Source of the DNA: JAUMBM01 sp964645715
GTDB taxonomy: Bacteria; Bacteroidota; Bacteroidia; Chitinophagales; Saprospiraceae
Assembly (NCBI GenBank): GCA_964645715.1
Contig: CAZYAO010000005.1
Location: 62,001 to 126,000 of the forward strand
DNA: 64,000 bases
Direction: 5' to 3'
Each line of letters opens with the position of its first letter. The stretch's first letter is position 1. The notes beneath the pieces are model-generated. The model saw only the letters and a program-made list of their open reading frames with translations. It did not search any database and had not been told where the DNA came from. The position numbers and the translations under genes are program-made. Below, piece by piece: positions 17,589-27,228 of this stretch.

Positions 17589-19394
17589 CTACAGACGCAT
17601 ATATTTGCTGAGCTGATAGCTCGTCCCGTCGTCCAGCCTTACCAGCAACAGGCCTTGCGGAAGAGCCGACCAGTCAAGGGGTATGGAAAAAGAGCCGGAT
17701 GTTTGCTGCCAGGTGGCCGACCACAGCAGTCTGCCTTGCAAATCCATTACACGGCAGCTTAGTTCGCCCGCCACAAGTCTGTATCCTTCCAGTGTGAGCT
17801 GCCCATGCCCGGGATTAGGCCAAAGCAACAAATCGCTGAGGTTGGTTGACCTGTCTTCGGTCTTGGTGGTACAACTGACATCTTCATCATAACTAGCTTC
17901 AATACCAACCCACTGGCTACAGCCAGTGGCTGAATCTATGATTTGTAATTCGTACCAACCGTCTGTTTCTGTGCACAAGAGTGCTTCGGTGGCGCCCTCC
18001 AGCTGAATTCCGTTTAGCCACCATTGCAGCTGATAGGAGGGTTGTAGGACATAGGCAGCTGATAAGCGCAGGAGATTGCCCTGCTGGCTGAGAGAAGCCG
18101 AGGGCGGGGGAGCGTTCAGGTTGATTTGCAAAGGTGATGAGAGGGCGGTGCAGCCGTATTCACTAGTATAGGAGACGGAATAACGGCCTTGTGTACTGAT
18201 ATACACCGAGTCGATATCTCCTACGGTCATGGGCAGGCTGTCTTTATACCACTGCAGTCGCTGCGTGTAGGGGGTAGCTGTGAGCAGAACCGCCTCATTG
18301 GTACAAAATGGAGGAAGAGCTGAAACCGAAGGATTGTCGGGTATCGGATGTACGGTAACTACACTGCTCGACCGGACCGTATCGACCGGATGGACAATGT
18401 TAATCTGGGCGCGCAGAGGATCGTTTTCTACCAGACCTGTCTGGGTTCGGCTGATGAGCAGGGTGCCACAGGGATCATCGCCCAGCTCGATGAAACTGTC
18501 ATCATCTATAACTTCAATGCGGTAAGTGCCCGAGTCCAGCGGGATATTCATGTCAAAAGCCAGCGGCAGCGTGGCATTGGTGGCAATGGGCGACTGATAA
18601 ATGCGCTGTCCTTCGGGCGAAAATATGTCAAGCTTCACATCCGGTGCACCATTGAAGATGTCGTTGCAGGCCAGATCAGTAATTAATACTTGTGTCAGGA
18701 AATATCCTGTAGTGTCAATGATTGCCTGGTAATGAACAGGATAGATGCCAGGGCTGTCAAAAATCTGATCTTGCGGAGTTTCGTCCTGTGAACTGTTGCC
18801 ATTGCCAAAATCCCAGGTATATGAGAATCCTGCCCGATTGTTGGCAGGTATGTTATTGATAAAGCTGCTTACCAGCGAACCACAACCAGCGTCGTTGATG
18901 ACCGTAAAGCCTTCTGTGGCGATGGTCGCGGGCAGGATGGTCACAGGAAAACGAATGGAGGTAGTCTGATTGAAGATGAATACTTGTGCACTGATGAGTG
19001 CCTGTACAATGTAAGTGCCGGGGAGCACAGGGGTGCCGCACAGCTGCAGGCATCCATCGGTCTGGTTCTGCGGATTAAAATCCCGCTGACTGGGGAAGAC
19101 TTCCAGGCCCGGGGGCAGTCCGGCAAAAGACAGGATGCGAATACCATTAATGGGCAGACCCGGCAGTACAGTTGAGTCGACGGCAGCGACAGGTGTCGTT
19201 GACTTGGGGAGCCGGAAACTGATGCTGTTTTCGTAGAGGGTCCCAACGATGCCCACAGCAGCCGAATCGAGATAGAGGGTGTCCTGCGGTAGCGGTGGAA
19301 CAAGGGTAGTGCAGGTAGGACAACCGGCCTGAGAAAATGCCGAAGCCGTCAGCAGCAGGCTGCCCACACAGGCAGACAACACAGAAAAGCGCAT
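17589..19394 (-). CDS. Secreted T9SS cargo protein with PKD-like domain
   Basis: 601 residues. The N-terminus is a signal peptide (MRFSVLSACVGSLLLTASAF). Residues about 30-150 form a beta domain ending in the phrase CLQLCGTPVLPGTY, resembling the N-terminal domain of the neighbouring gene product (19603-20403). A PKD-like domain (FSYTWDFGNGNSS, GIYPVHYQA) lies at about 185-240. The C-terminal 80 residues (LLLWPNPGHGQLTLEG to YQLSKYMRL) are a type A T9SS sorting domain, so the protein should be exported across the outer membrane and attached or released. No enzymatic domain is visible. It is probably an adhesin or surface-matrix protein. Confidence 0.88.
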   Translation of the reverse strand: MRFSVLSACVGSLLLTASAFSQAGCPTCTTLVPPLPQDTLYLDSAAVGIVGTLYENSISFRLPKSTTPVAAVDSTVLPGLPINGIRILSFAGLPPGLEVFPSQRDFNPQNQTDGCLQLCGTPVLPGTYIVQALISAQVFIFNQTTSIRFPVTILPATIATEGFTVINDAGCGSLVSSFINNIPANNRAGFSYTWDFGNGNSSQDETPQDQIFDSPGIYPVHYQAIIDTTGYFLTQVLITDLACNDIFNGAPDVKLDIFSPEGQRIYQSPIATNATLPLAFDMNIPLDSGTYRIEVIDDDSFIELGDDPCGTLLISRTQTGLVENDPLRAQINIVHPVDTVRSSSVVTVHPIPDNPSVSALPPFCTNEAVLLTATPYTQRLQWYKDSLPMTVGDIDSVYISTQGRYSVSYTSEYGCTALSSPLQINLNAPPPSASLSQQGNLLRLSAAYVLQPSYQLQWWLNGIQLEGATEALLCTETDGWYELQIIDSATGCSQWVGIEASYDEDVSCTTKTEDRSTNLSDLLLWPNPGHGQLTLEGYRLVAGELSCRVMDLQGRLLWSATWQQTSGSFSIPLDWSALPQGLLLVRLDDGTSYQLSKYMRL

Positions 19395-19528
19395 GATAAA
19401 GCAGTTTTAGGCCGCACAGCACGTGCCGCCAGTGAACAATGAATGCGTCTTTTCAGGTCTGTCTTTTTTTGAGAGAGAGGGAGCTGTCAAAAGCGTTTAG
19501 CTGCCTGTGGCCGTAAAACGTGTGAAGG

Positions 19529-19571
19529 CCGGGCTACTTTGGGGCGGCGTACCCGCCCCAAAATAGCCCGG
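19529..19571 (-). terminator. Hairpin after the 266-residue T9SS gene
   Basis: 19-bp stem (19529-19547 with 19553-19571) with one wobble and a 5-nt loop, GGGGCGG/CCGCCCC core. It lies 32 nt after the minus-strand stop at 19603. No U-tract follows, so termination efficiency is unclear. Confidence 0.65.
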
Positions 19572-19602
19572 GACAGCTTCGTATGATTTGTTTACTCACC
19601 TA

Positions 19603-20403
19603 CTAGTGCTGGATAATCAGCTTTCCGCTCGCCGTCTGTGCGGCATTGGTGATCATGTACTGGTAGATACCGTTGGGCATATCCGCTGTTTCCAGCACGA
19701 TTTCGTTGATTCCTTCAACCAATTCCAGCTGTCGGCCACCCACGCGCTGCCCAATAGCATTGAAGAAATGGAGCTCATAGCGACCCGCGTGCACAGCAGT
19801 CACCTTAAGGAAACCATAGTCCTGCATAGGGTTGGGAGAAACTGAAGTCAGCAGTGCATTGGCTGCCATTTCTCCTTCCGTCGTCGATGAAGGCAGACAA
19901 TCTGCTTTGACGTGCAGGAAGTAGTTGCCGGGTGCCAGGGATGCATTGGGTAATTGCAGCGGGAAAGGAATACCTATCTGAATGACTACATTGATCTTTA
20001 AGTCATGGACACCTACATTTGATGCATTTGGTGTGCCGTAGAGAACGATACAACCCGTAGAGTCTCGCGGGAAAATGCAGTTGGGCGGATTGCAGGTATA
20101 GCTGAAAGTCGGAGGCAGGTTGGCAATAGCACCCGTGGTTGCCAGGTCAACGGATACTACAGGCACTTCCAGACCATTGAAGGCGAAAGTCGGTGGAATC
20201 TGAAACTGGAAAACGGTCTCAAAGTAGTTGTTAGCACAGGCAGTATCCTGAATGCCACGGGTTGGATTGGCGGCTGTGTACGGCAGCGGATCAACAACGA
20301 CGCTGTCGGGCAGGGTATAATCCGGCTGGCAAGTCTGTGCGTGAAGCCCGCTCAAGAGGCCAACGAATACAAGCGATAAAACGATCACGTAAGTTTTTGG
20401 CAT
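19603..20403 (-). CDS. Secreted T9SS cargo protein, related to its downstream neighbour
   Basis: 266 residues from the ATG at 20403 (MPKTYVIVLSLVFVGLLSGL, signal peptide). The longer in-frame start is rejected because it puts sequence before the signal. The mature N-terminus (QTCQPDYTLPDSVVV) and the phrase GCIVLYGTPNASNVG match the layout of the 601-residue protein next door (CPTC..., GCLQLCGTPVLPG). This points to a shared Ig-like or putative-binding domain. The C-terminal 75 residues (SVSPNPMQDYGFLKV to SGKLIIQH) are a T9SS sorting domain. It is transcribed towards the 601-residue gene and divergently from the TonB receptor. Confidence 0.87.
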   Translation of the reverse strand: MPKTYVIVLSLVFVGLLSGLHAQTCQPDYTLPDSVVVDPLPYTAANPTRGIQDTACANNYFETVFQFQIPPTFAFNGLEVPVVSVDLATTGAIANLPPTFSYTCNPPNCIFPRDSTGCIVLYGTPNASNVGVHDLKINVVIQIGIPFPLQLPNASLAPGNYFLHVKADCLPSSTTEGEMAANALLTSVSPNPMQDYGFLKVTAVHAGRYELHFFNAIGQRVGGRQLELVEGINEIVLETADMPNGIYQYMITNAAQTASGKLIIQH

Positions 20404-20607
20404 AATATGATGATTTAAATAAAGTTCTACAAAAATGCTCAAAATATTGCTACGAAAAAACGTCGGCAACATAATTATCAAAATATTTTCCTAGATTGGA
20501 CATAAATATGCAGCTTTCGACCTAAATTTCAACCCAATCTAAAATTTTCTTCCGCATCATGAACGTTGTATGCGGAAATTTATTTGCTGTAAAACAAAAC
20601 AGATTCT

Positions 20608-22929
20608 ATGTCATTTTCAAAAAAATACCTGCTTTTTCTCGTTTCTGTCTTTGCGCTGAGCGCTTCCTGGGGCCAACAGGGCAGTGTTCGCGGGCTCGTC
20701 AGCAGCGGTTCGGGCGAAACACTGGTGGCGGCTACCGTGCAGGTAGGGGAGTGGGGTACCATCACTGATTTTGAGGGAGCCTATAGCCTGAACCTGCCAG
20801 CGGGAAATCACTTGCTTACGGTCTCCTATGTGGGCTTTCAGCCACAATCTCTGCCCGTGATGATTAGGGCTGGGGAAGTAACCGAGCTCAATGTGGTGCT
20901 TGCTGAGGAGCCTACGCTGCTGCAGACAGCAACCGTGACCAGTGGTAAATACGAAAAGGCGTTGGGCGAGCTTACCGTCTCGCTGGAGGTGTTGCGCCCT
21001 AATCTAATTGAGAATACGGGTAAAGTGAGCCTTGATGAGGCCCTTCAAAAAGTACCCGGGCTGACCATCATCGATGGCTCCGCCAATATACGGGGGGGCT
21101 CTGGTTACAGCCAGGGGGCAGGTAGCCGTGTCCTGCTGCTGGTCGATGATGTGCCCATTTTGCAGGCCGATGCCGGCTACCCCAATTGGGGAGATGTGCC
21201 GGTCGAAAGTATTGAGCAGGTAGAGGTGCTCAAAGGCGCTGCTTCGGCGCTGTATGGTTCTTCAGCGCTCAACGGAATTATCAATGTCCGTACGGCTTAC
21301 GCCCGCAACGAACCAGAAACAAAAGCTGCCGTCTTTGCTACTTCGTATCTTTCTCCTGCCGACGAGCGGTTGAAATGGTGGGATGACGCGGGTTCGGAGG
21401 CTTCGCCCTATTCGGCAGGAGCCAGTATCAGCCATCGGCGAAAGATCGGAAAGCTAGACCTGGTGGCGGGCGGTTTTTACCTCAACGAAGAAAGTTATCG
21501 CAAAGACAACTTCCAGCGATACGGACGTGCCAATTTCAATCTTCGCTATCGTGCCAGCGATCGCCTCAACTACGGTCTGGCGGGTAATGTCAATTCGGGT
21601 CAAAGTGGTAGCTACTTTTATTGGATCAGCGATACAGCCGCCTACATCGGTCATCCTACAACCCTGGCCCGCAGCAGCCGACTGCGCTACAACATCGATC
21701 CTTTTGTCAACTACTACGATGCTTCGGGCAATCGCCACCGCTTTCTGGGCAGGATGTACAGCGTTGACAACAAGAATAACCGTAACCAAAGTAACCAGTC
21801 TTATTCCTGGTATGGAGAGTATCAGTTTCACCGGCGATTTGTCATGTCAGATGCCGCACTGACGGCGGGTATCGTTGGTCTTGCTACTTCGGTCAATGCC
21901 GAACTTTACGGAGACACAACCTTCAGCTCCCGCAATCTCGCTGCCTACGTCCAGCTGGAGAAAAAGTTTTTTGAGCGGCTCAATGTGAGTGCGGGTTTCC
22001 GGTATGAGCGCAATTTGCTGATTAATCCGGGCTTCGAAAATCCTTCGGGTCCTATTGCTGCTGCAGAAGAGCGCGAGGATAAACCCGTTTTCAGATTGGG
22101 ACTCAACTACGAATTGGCCAAAGCAACTTTCCTGCGGGCTTCCTGGGGTCAGGGCTACCGCTTTCCAACCGTTGCAGAGAAATTTATCTACACCGATGCG
22201 GGTGGCTTTTTTGTGGTCCCCAACCCGAGCCTGGGATCTGAAACTGGCTGGTCTGCAGAGGCAGGTATCAAGCAGGGATTCCGGCTGGGGGGCTTCGAAG
22301 GATTCCTCGATCTGGCAGCTTTCCTGATGCGCTATCAGGATATGATTGAGTTTAATTACACCATAGGCGCTTTCCAGTCAGTCAACATAGGCGGGACGGA
22401 TATCAGAGGACTGGAAGTAACGGCCGCCGGGCAAGGGCGTATAGGCAAGCTGCCGCTGCGATTGCTGGGGGGCTATACGATTATTGATCCTACTTTCCTC
22501 GAATGGGATCCTACGCCGCCTGTCGGACTTGATCGCAGTCAGGGGCAGCTCAATTTTCAGAACAGCTCCAATCGTGAGACCAATGTACTGAAATACAGGT
22601 TCAGACACAGTGTCAAGTTTGATCTTGAGACTAATGTTAATAAGTTTTATGTGGGTGCAGAGGTTTTTTACCTCAGCAGAATAGAGGCAGTAGACTTTAT
22701 TTTCAACCTGATAGTACCCGGGCTCAAAAATTTTCAGGATGCTAATCCTGATGGTTTTTGGTACACCAACTTCCGTTTTGCTTATAAGCCTTCGGATGAG
22801 TTGCGCATTTCTCTGTTGCTGGGCAATGCTTTTAACCGAGCGTACACTATACGGCCTGCTTTGATGGAGCCACCGAGAAATATTACACTCAGAACGGACT
22901 GGCGTTTTGGTGGAAGGTCTAAGTCATAA
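20608..22929 (+). CDS. TonB-dependent outer-membrane receptor
   Basis: 773 residues. The order is signal peptide (MSFSKKYLLFLVSVFALSAS), a carboxypeptidase-regulatory-like beta domain (about 22-105; GSVRGLVSSGSGETLVAATV), a plug domain (about 115-225; VPGLTIIDGSANIRGGSGYS, VEVLKGAASALYGSSALNGI) and a 22-strand barrel ending near the C-terminus. It imports a ligand that TonB-ExbBD energy releases; the ligand is not predictable. There is no SusD-type partner next to it, so it is not a SusC/D polysaccharide pair. It lies divergent from two T9SS cargo genes. Confidence 0.95.
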   Translation: MSFSKKYLLFLVSVFALSASWGQQGSVRGLVSSGSGETLVAATVQVGEWGTITDFEGAYSLNLPAGNHLLTVSYVGFQPQSLPVMIRAGEVTELNVVLAEEPTLLQTATVTSGKYEKALGELTVSLEVLRPNLIENTGKVSLDEALQKVPGLTIIDGSANIRGGSGYSQGAGSRVLLLVDDVPILQADAGYPNWGDVPVESIEQVEVLKGAASALYGSSALNGIINVRTAYARNEPETKAAVFATSYLSPADERLKWWDDAGSEASPYSAGASISHRRKIGKLDLVAGGFYLNEESYRKDNFQRYGRANFNLRYRASDRLNYGLAGNVNSGQSGSYFYWISDTAAYIGHPTTLARSSRLRYNIDPFVNYYDASGNRHRFLGRMYSVDNKNNRNQSNQSYSWYGEYQFHRRFVMSDAALTAGIVGLATSVNAELYGDTTFSSRNLAAYVQLEKKFFERLNVSAGFRYERNLLINPGFENPSGPIAAAEEREDKPVFRLGLNYELAKATFLRASWGQGYRFPTVAEKFIYTDAGGFFVVPNPSLGSETGWSAEAGIKQGFRLGGFEGFLDLAAFLMRYQDMIEFNYTIGAFQSVNIGGTDIRGLEVTAAGQGRIGKLPLRLLGGYTIIDPTFLEWDPTPPVGLDRSQGQLNFQNSSNRETNVLKYRFRHSVKFDLETNVNKFYVGAEVFYLSRIEAVDFIFNLIVPGLKNFQDANPDGFWYTNFRFAYKPSDELRISLLLGNAFNRAYTIRPALMEPPRNITLRTDWRFGGRSKS

Positions 22930-22930
22930 T

Positions 22931-22984
22931 GACGAGGTGCTTATTTTGGATTTTTTTTCAAAAATCTAAAACAAGCGCCTCGTT
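22931..22984. terminator. Hairpin, first of two, after the TonB receptor gene
   Basis: GACGAGGTGCTTATTTTGGA pairs with the run ending in GCGCCTCGTT (22965-22984), with several wobble or mismatched pairs around a T/A-rich loop. It starts 2 bp after the receptor stop. Confidence 0.6.
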
Positions 22985-22987
22985 AAG

Positions 22988-23028
22988 ACACAATGGGGGG
23001 CAGCCGTCAAGGCTGCCCCCCATTGTGT
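22988..23028. terminator. Hairpin, second of two, between convergent genes
   Basis: Perfect 18-bp inverted repeat (22988-23005 with 23011-23028), loop GTCAA, core GGGGGGCAGCC/GGCTGCCCCCC. The T-run CCCTTTTTT follows on the plus strand. The minus-strand stop is 9 bp away. Confidence 0.75.
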
Positions 23029-23036
23029 TCCCTTTT

Positions 23037-23981
23037 TTACCAAATATACAACTTGCGCGCGGGATAATTAATTGACAGGCGAAACTGCGAGAGAAAGTCA
23101 TACCCCAACAGGCCGTCAATCTGGTAGCCGGTTTGTGCCTGCAGGGGAGCAAAATCTATCTGCAGGAAAGTCATATCCATAGGAGGGCCATCCGGGCTGA
23201 GTTGCAATTGCGTCAGGCGAAGTCGCTCTGCCGACTGTTCAACCTTGTCGAGACCTCTCACTGTTTCTTGTTGCAGCATCGCCACCCAATCAGCCGGTAA
23301 CTGCGCCAGTGCTTCCTTGTCGATAAGGTTGGATCCTGCGCCACTGTCAATTCCGAAACGAAGAACTTGGCTGCCAATGGTCATCCGGAGTACGGGCAGG
23401 TGCCCTTCAAATTCTATGTCCAGTTCTATACGGGCTGTCTGCAATTGGTGGAGCATGTTTTTTCGGGCAGGCAGCAACGCAAATAACTGCTCTTCATAAT
23501 CGAGGTACAATTCTGCATCGCTGAACAACTCGGCGCCAATCAGTCCTGCAACCGCAGGGCCTTCAGCTTGCTTCAGGTGCTGCATGTCCAACGCCAGCAA
23601 AGAGAGCTGGCGACGGCTCCTGCCAGCAAACTCGAACAGGCGCGCCTGTCCTGCTGTAAGCGATACAGACTCACTAAGTCCCTGGCCAGTCGTGATGCTT
23701 TGTTGCGCTACGGCAGTCTGAGCGGCATTGACGACCAGACAGGGAGCGCCGGTGTCGAGGATGTACCTGCCTGCCTGACCATTGAGTCGGCCTTCTACGA
23801 CAATCAACCCTTTTTGCAGTTCAAACTGATGTGTGAGCTGCTCATAGTCAGAACTGCGTGCCTCAGTAGGCAGTTGGCGCGGAGGGATATTCAAAAAAGA
23901 TATATCGTGCTGTGCCCACAACAAGCCAGTGCTGCAGATGAGCAGCAATGCAATTTGCCCTATTGAATACTTTGCAGACAT
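23037..23981 (-). CDS. Retropepsin-like aspartyl protease-fold protein, exported
   Basis: 314 residues from the ATG at 23981 (MSAKYSIGQIALLLIC, signal peptide). The start agrees with a promoter at 24027-24058. Two aspartyl half-domains are visible: GRYILDTGAPCLVVN (Asp-Thr-Gly) near residue 75 and LRFGIDSGAGSNLID (Asp-Ser-Gly) near 205. Two hydrophobic-hydrophobic-Gly motifs also fit (GLIGAELF and GLLGYDFL). The layout resembles bacterial clan AA periplasmic aspartyl proteases. Whether it cuts protein is not shown. It may act on exported proteins, an inference from location. Confidence 0.87.
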   Translation of the reverse strand: MSAKYSIGQIALLLICSTGLLWAQHDISFLNIPPRQLPTEARSSDYEQLTHQFELQKGLIVVEGRLNGQAGRYILDTGAPCLVVNAAQTAVAQQSITTGQGLSESVSLTAGQARLFEFAGRSRRQLSLLALDMQHLKQAEGPAVAGLIGAELFSDAELYLDYEEQLFALLPARKNMLHQLQTARIELDIEFEGHLPVLRMTIGSQVLRFGIDSGAGSNLIDKEALAQLPADWVAMLQQETVRGLDKVEQSAERLRLTQLQLSPDGPPMDMTFLQIDFAPLQAQTGYQIDGLLGYDFLSQFRLSINYPARKLYIW

Positions 23982-24026
23982 CGGCTTACTGTTTTCGATG
24001 GAGACAAGAATTTGGTGGCCGAATAC

Positions 24027-24058
24027 CAAAAGTAAGTGCTTTACAGCTTTTTTCCAAG
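24027..24058 (-). promoter_or_regulatory. Promoter of the aspartyl-protease-like gene
   Basis: On the minus strand: CTTG, 20 nt, TACTTTTG. The spacing is standard, and the -7 box lies 46 nt before the ATG at 23981. Confidence 0.5.
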
Positions 24059-24245
24059 TAAAATTAACACTGAGTTTAAAATTTGTTTACATTCAGTTAA
24101 CATTGTTGTTCTCTTAGTGCGAAAAGGCGGGCACAAGGCTCAATTTTTTGGTTGTGACCGAAAGACGCAGAGAAGTCTCGTGATAAGACGAGATTTTTTT
24201 TGAATATTTGCCACAGCGATATTGCAGCAAAAGAATCTTTGGATT

Positions 24246-25841
24246 ATGAAGCTAAGAGCACTACTAGTTGTTTGCGCCTTTGCAGCAGTTGCTGCGGCAC
24301 CTCTGCGGGCGCAGATAGACCCTGCGCCCGATCGCCGACAGGGGGAAGGAGATGGACCATTTACACAGCTCATCATTCGTGGGGTTACGCTTATCAATAG
24401 TACCGGTGCACCGCCGCTGGGTCCTGTCGATGTGGTGGTTGAGGGCAACAGGATTGTAGAAGTGAGGACAGTCGGCTACCCGGGCGTGGAGATTAAGGCC
24501 AGCAGTAGGCCCGTACTCAAACCCGGTGGTAAAGAGGTAGACGCATCTGGTATGTATCTGCTGCCAGGTTTCGTAGATATGCACGGGCATATTGGAGGCA
24601 GGGCGCAAGGAGCTGAGGCAGAGTATGTTTTCAAACTATGGATGGCACATGGCATTACAACGATTCGCGATCCCAGTTGCGGCAACGGGCTCAACTGGGT
24701 GCTGTCGCACAAGGAGCGAAGTCGTAAAAATGAAATTGTAGCTCCCCGGATACATGCGTATACGGTATTCGGACAGGGGCGGGATGAGCCCTTCCGCAAG
24801 CAGGAGGAGGCACGGGAATGGGTGCGTCAAAATGCGGCCAAGGGCGCTGACGGGATTAAGTTTTTTGGTGCTCCGCCGGATATTATGGCAGCTGCACTGG
24901 AGGAGAATCGGCGCCTGGGACTTCGCTCTGCCTGCCACCATGCCCAGCTCGACGTTGCACGCTGGAACGTGCTCAACAGCGCACGCAGCGGGCTTACTTC
25001 CATGGAACACTGGTATGGACTGCCGGAAGCATTGTTTACGGACCGCACCGTACAGGACTACCCGGCAGACTACAACTACCAAAACGAGCAGCATCGGTTT
25101 GAGCAGGCGGGCAGACTCTGGAAGCAGGCTGCACCGCCTTTTAGCGATCACTGGAATAAGGTGATGAACGAACTCATCTCGCTCGATTTTACCCTCGATC
25201 CAACTTTCAATATTTATGAAGCTAGCCGGGATTTGATGCGGGCACGGCGTGCAGAGTGGCATGAGGAATACACTATGCCCAGCCTGTGGCGCTTTTATCA
25301 ACCCAGCCGGATTTCCCACGGTTCTTACTGGCACTCCTGGGGCACCGAACAGGAGGTGGCCTGGCGCGAAAATTATCGCCTCTGGATGACGTTTGTCAAT
25401 GAGTACAAGAACAGGGGAGGAAGGGTAACTGCTGGTTCTGACTCCGGATTCATCTACCAATTGTACGGCTTTGCTTATATCCGTGAACTGGAATTATTGC
25501 GGGAGGCGGGCTTTCATCCACTGGAGGTCATTCGTGCAGCCACGCTGGCAGGCGCCGAGGCACTGGGTGTCGATGAAGAGATTGGTTCTATTGAACCGGG
25601 AAAACTAGCCGATATGATTCTTATTGATCAGAATCCCCTGCAGAATTTTCAGCTATTGTACGGTACAGGGGCTATCCAACTTACAGAGGACAACCAGATT
25701 ATCCGTGCGGGGGGTGTTCGCTATACGATAAAAGATGGCGTCATCTATGATGCCAAACAATTGCTTGCTGATGTACGCGAGATGGTGCGTGCGTCAAAGA
25801 CGCGGGATGATTTTGAGATAAAGCAACCCGGACAAGAATAA
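24246..25841 (+). CDS. Exported amidohydrolase-family metal-dependent hydrolase
   Basis: 531 residues from the ATG at 24246, which opens with a signal peptide (MKLRALLVVCAFAAVAAAPL). The amidohydrolase metal ligands are all in place: HxH in VDMHGHIGG, the carboxylated-Lys candidate in GADGIKFFG, His in ACHHAQLD, His in TSMEHWYG and Asp in TAGSDSGF. The C-terminal segment (EEIGSIEPGKLADMILI) is the usual composite-domain return strand. The substrate is unknown; exported relatives in Bacteroidota are often imidazolonepropionase-like or prolidase-like. It is closed by the hairpin at 25845-25874, shared with the convergent gene. Confidence 0.9.
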   Translation: MKLRALLVVCAFAAVAAAPLRAQIDPAPDRRQGEGDGPFTQLIIRGVTLINSTGAPPLGPVDVVVEGNRIVEVRTVGYPGVEIKASSRPVLKPGGKEVDASGMYLLPGFVDMHGHIGGRAQGAEAEYVFKLWMAHGITTIRDPSCGNGLNWVLSHKERSRKNEIVAPRIHAYTVFGQGRDEPFRKQEEAREWVRQNAAKGADGIKFFGAPPDIMAAALEENRRLGLRSACHHAQLDVARWNVLNSARSGLTSMEHWYGLPEALFTDRTVQDYPADYNYQNEQHRFEQAGRLWKQAAPPFSDHWNKVMNELISLDFTLDPTFNIYEASRDLMRARRAEWHEEYTMPSLWRFYQPSRISHGSYWHSWGTEQEVAWRENYRLWMTFVNEYKNRGGRVTAGSDSGFIYQLYGFAYIRELELLREAGFHPLEVIRAATLAGAEALGVDEEIGSIEPGKLADMILIDQNPLQNFQLLYGTGAIQLTEDNQIIRAGGVRYTIKDGVIYDAKQLLADVREMVRASKTRDDFEIKQPGQE

Positions 25842-25844
25842 GTG

Positions 25845-25874
25845 CGTTGGGGCTGCCAGCAGGCAGCCCCAACG
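25845..25874. terminator. Bidirectional hairpin between convergent genes
   Basis: Perfect 13-bp inverted repeat (25845-25857 with 25862-25874), loop AGCA, core GGGGCTGCC/GGCAGCCCC. It fills the whole 34-bp gap between two stops. Confidence 0.75.
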
Positions 25875-25875
25875 G

Positions 25876-27078
25876 TTACAAACCCTCGAGGGCCTGTTCA
25901 ATATCAAGGATAATGTCCTCTGCTTCTTCTATGCCCACCGACATGCGCAGTAGGTTGGCAGTGATGCCTTCACTTTCGCGAATGTCCTGCGGGATGTTGC
26001 GGTGCGACATACTGGCAGGATGCATGACGAGGGTGTCCACGTCTCCAAAAGTTGCTGCTATGGTGGCTAATTTTAGTCGGTTCATAAAAGCCATAGCAGC
26101 AGCTTCACCGCCACGGACGGCAAAACTCAGCATACCACCACCTCCCAGCATCTGCTGTTCGATGATTGATCGGTCGGGGTGGCTGTGCAGACCCGGGTAA
26201 TTGACCTGCTCCACCGCCGGATGTTTTTCAAGGAAAAGTGCGAGCTGCTGTGCATTGGCAGTATGTTGGCGCATCCTGATTCCCAGCGTTTTTAGCCCAT
26301 TGTGCAGCAGCCAGGCGTCCCAGGGATTAGCGTTCCAGCCCATAAGCCGCAATACGGGTAGTAAACGGGTGTTGATCAGTGTGGCATCGCTGCCTACGAT
26401 GGCTCCGGCGATAGCGTTGCCATGACCGTTGAGGTATTTGGTGGCAGAGTGGGCTACCAGATCAATCCCCGATAGCAGGGGGCGTTGTATGGCAGGACTA
26501 CACAATGTATTGTCAGCCAGTGTATAACAATCATACCGGCGGGCAAGTTGGGCCAGAGCGGCGAGATCTACGCAGCGCAGGACAGGATTGGCGGGTGTTT
26601 CCAGATAGATTATGCCAATCTCTGGCCGGTCCTTCAGTAGTTGTTCGACAGCCCCCAGATCGCGCAGGTCGTTGAAATAAGTGGTAATCTGCATGGGTTG
26701 CAGCACTTTTTGCATGAGCTCGGTAGTGCCGCCGTATAGATCGCGCTGGCTGAGTATGGCCTGTCCGGGCCTCAGGAGTGCGATGATGGGCAGGGCAATG
26801 GCTGCCATGCCGCTGCCTGTGAGGAGCGCTGCCGCTTGCACATCACTACCGTAGGACTCCAAGCGGGCAATTTTTTCAGCCACCGCATCTACCGTGGGAT
26901 TGCCAAAACGACCATAAATGTAGCCCGATTGTTCGCCTGCAAAAATATCGCGGCCGGCTTCTGCAGAAGGAAAACTGAAAGCTGACAGGGCGTAAATAGG
27001 CAATTGATGGGCGGGGGTGGTTATGGGATCATCAGGATTTATGGTACAATTTGTATTAAAATGAGAACCTTTTTTCAT
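25876..27078 (-). CDS. PLP-dependent Cys/Met metabolism enzyme (methionine gamma-lyase or homoserine sulfhydrylase type)
   Basis: 400 residues, a full-length gamma-family transsulfuration enzyme. The PLP Lys is 214 in AHSATKYLNGHGNAIAG. Other family motifs are IYGRFGNPTVDAVAEKIARLE, the active-site Tyr loop QRDLYGGTT (Tyr115), YLETPANP and LADNTL. These separate it from aspartate aminotransferases. Methionine gamma-lyase, O-acetylhomoserine sulfhydrylase and cystathionine beta/gamma-lyase are hard to tell apart by eye. Methionine gamma-lyase is favoured by general resemblance only. A cystathionine beta-synthase-type gene lies 16 kb away. Confidence 0.9.
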   Translation of the reverse strand: MKKGSHFNTNCTINPDDPITTPAHQLPIYALSAFSFPSAEAGRDIFAGEQSGYIYGRFGNPTVDAVAEKIARLESYGSDVQAAALLTGSGMAAIALPIIALLRPGQAILSQRDLYGGTTELMQKVLQPMQITTYFNDLRDLGAVEQLLKDRPEIGIIYLETPANPVLRCVDLAALAQLARRYDCYTLADNTLCSPAIQRPLLSGIDLVAHSATKYLNGHGNAIAGAIVGSDATLINTRLLPVLRLMGWNANPWDAWLLHNGLKTLGIRMRQHTANAQQLALFLEKHPAVEQVNYPGLHSHPDRSIIEQQMLGGGGMLSFAVRGGEAAAMAFMNRLKLATIAATFGDVDTLVMHPASMSHRNIPQDIRESEGITANLLRMSVGIEEAEDIILDIEQALEGL

Positions 27079-27220
27079 ATCATTTGTTTTTATACGTGTT
27101 TGTCAACGGCTACACAGGCAACATCAGGACTGCTGTTTGCGGTTATAAAACCAGCTTGTAAGTCACATTTGGGTATGTAATTATCAACTTTTTTGACAGG
27201 ATTTTTTAAATTTTTTATGT

Positions 27221-27228
27221 TAATTTTG
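27221..27228 (+). promoter_or_regulatory. Possible -7 box of rluD
   Basis: TAATTTTG fits TAnnTTTG. TTTG at 27192-27195 is rather far upstream (25 nt). The box lies 102 nt before the rluD ATG. Confidence 0.3.
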
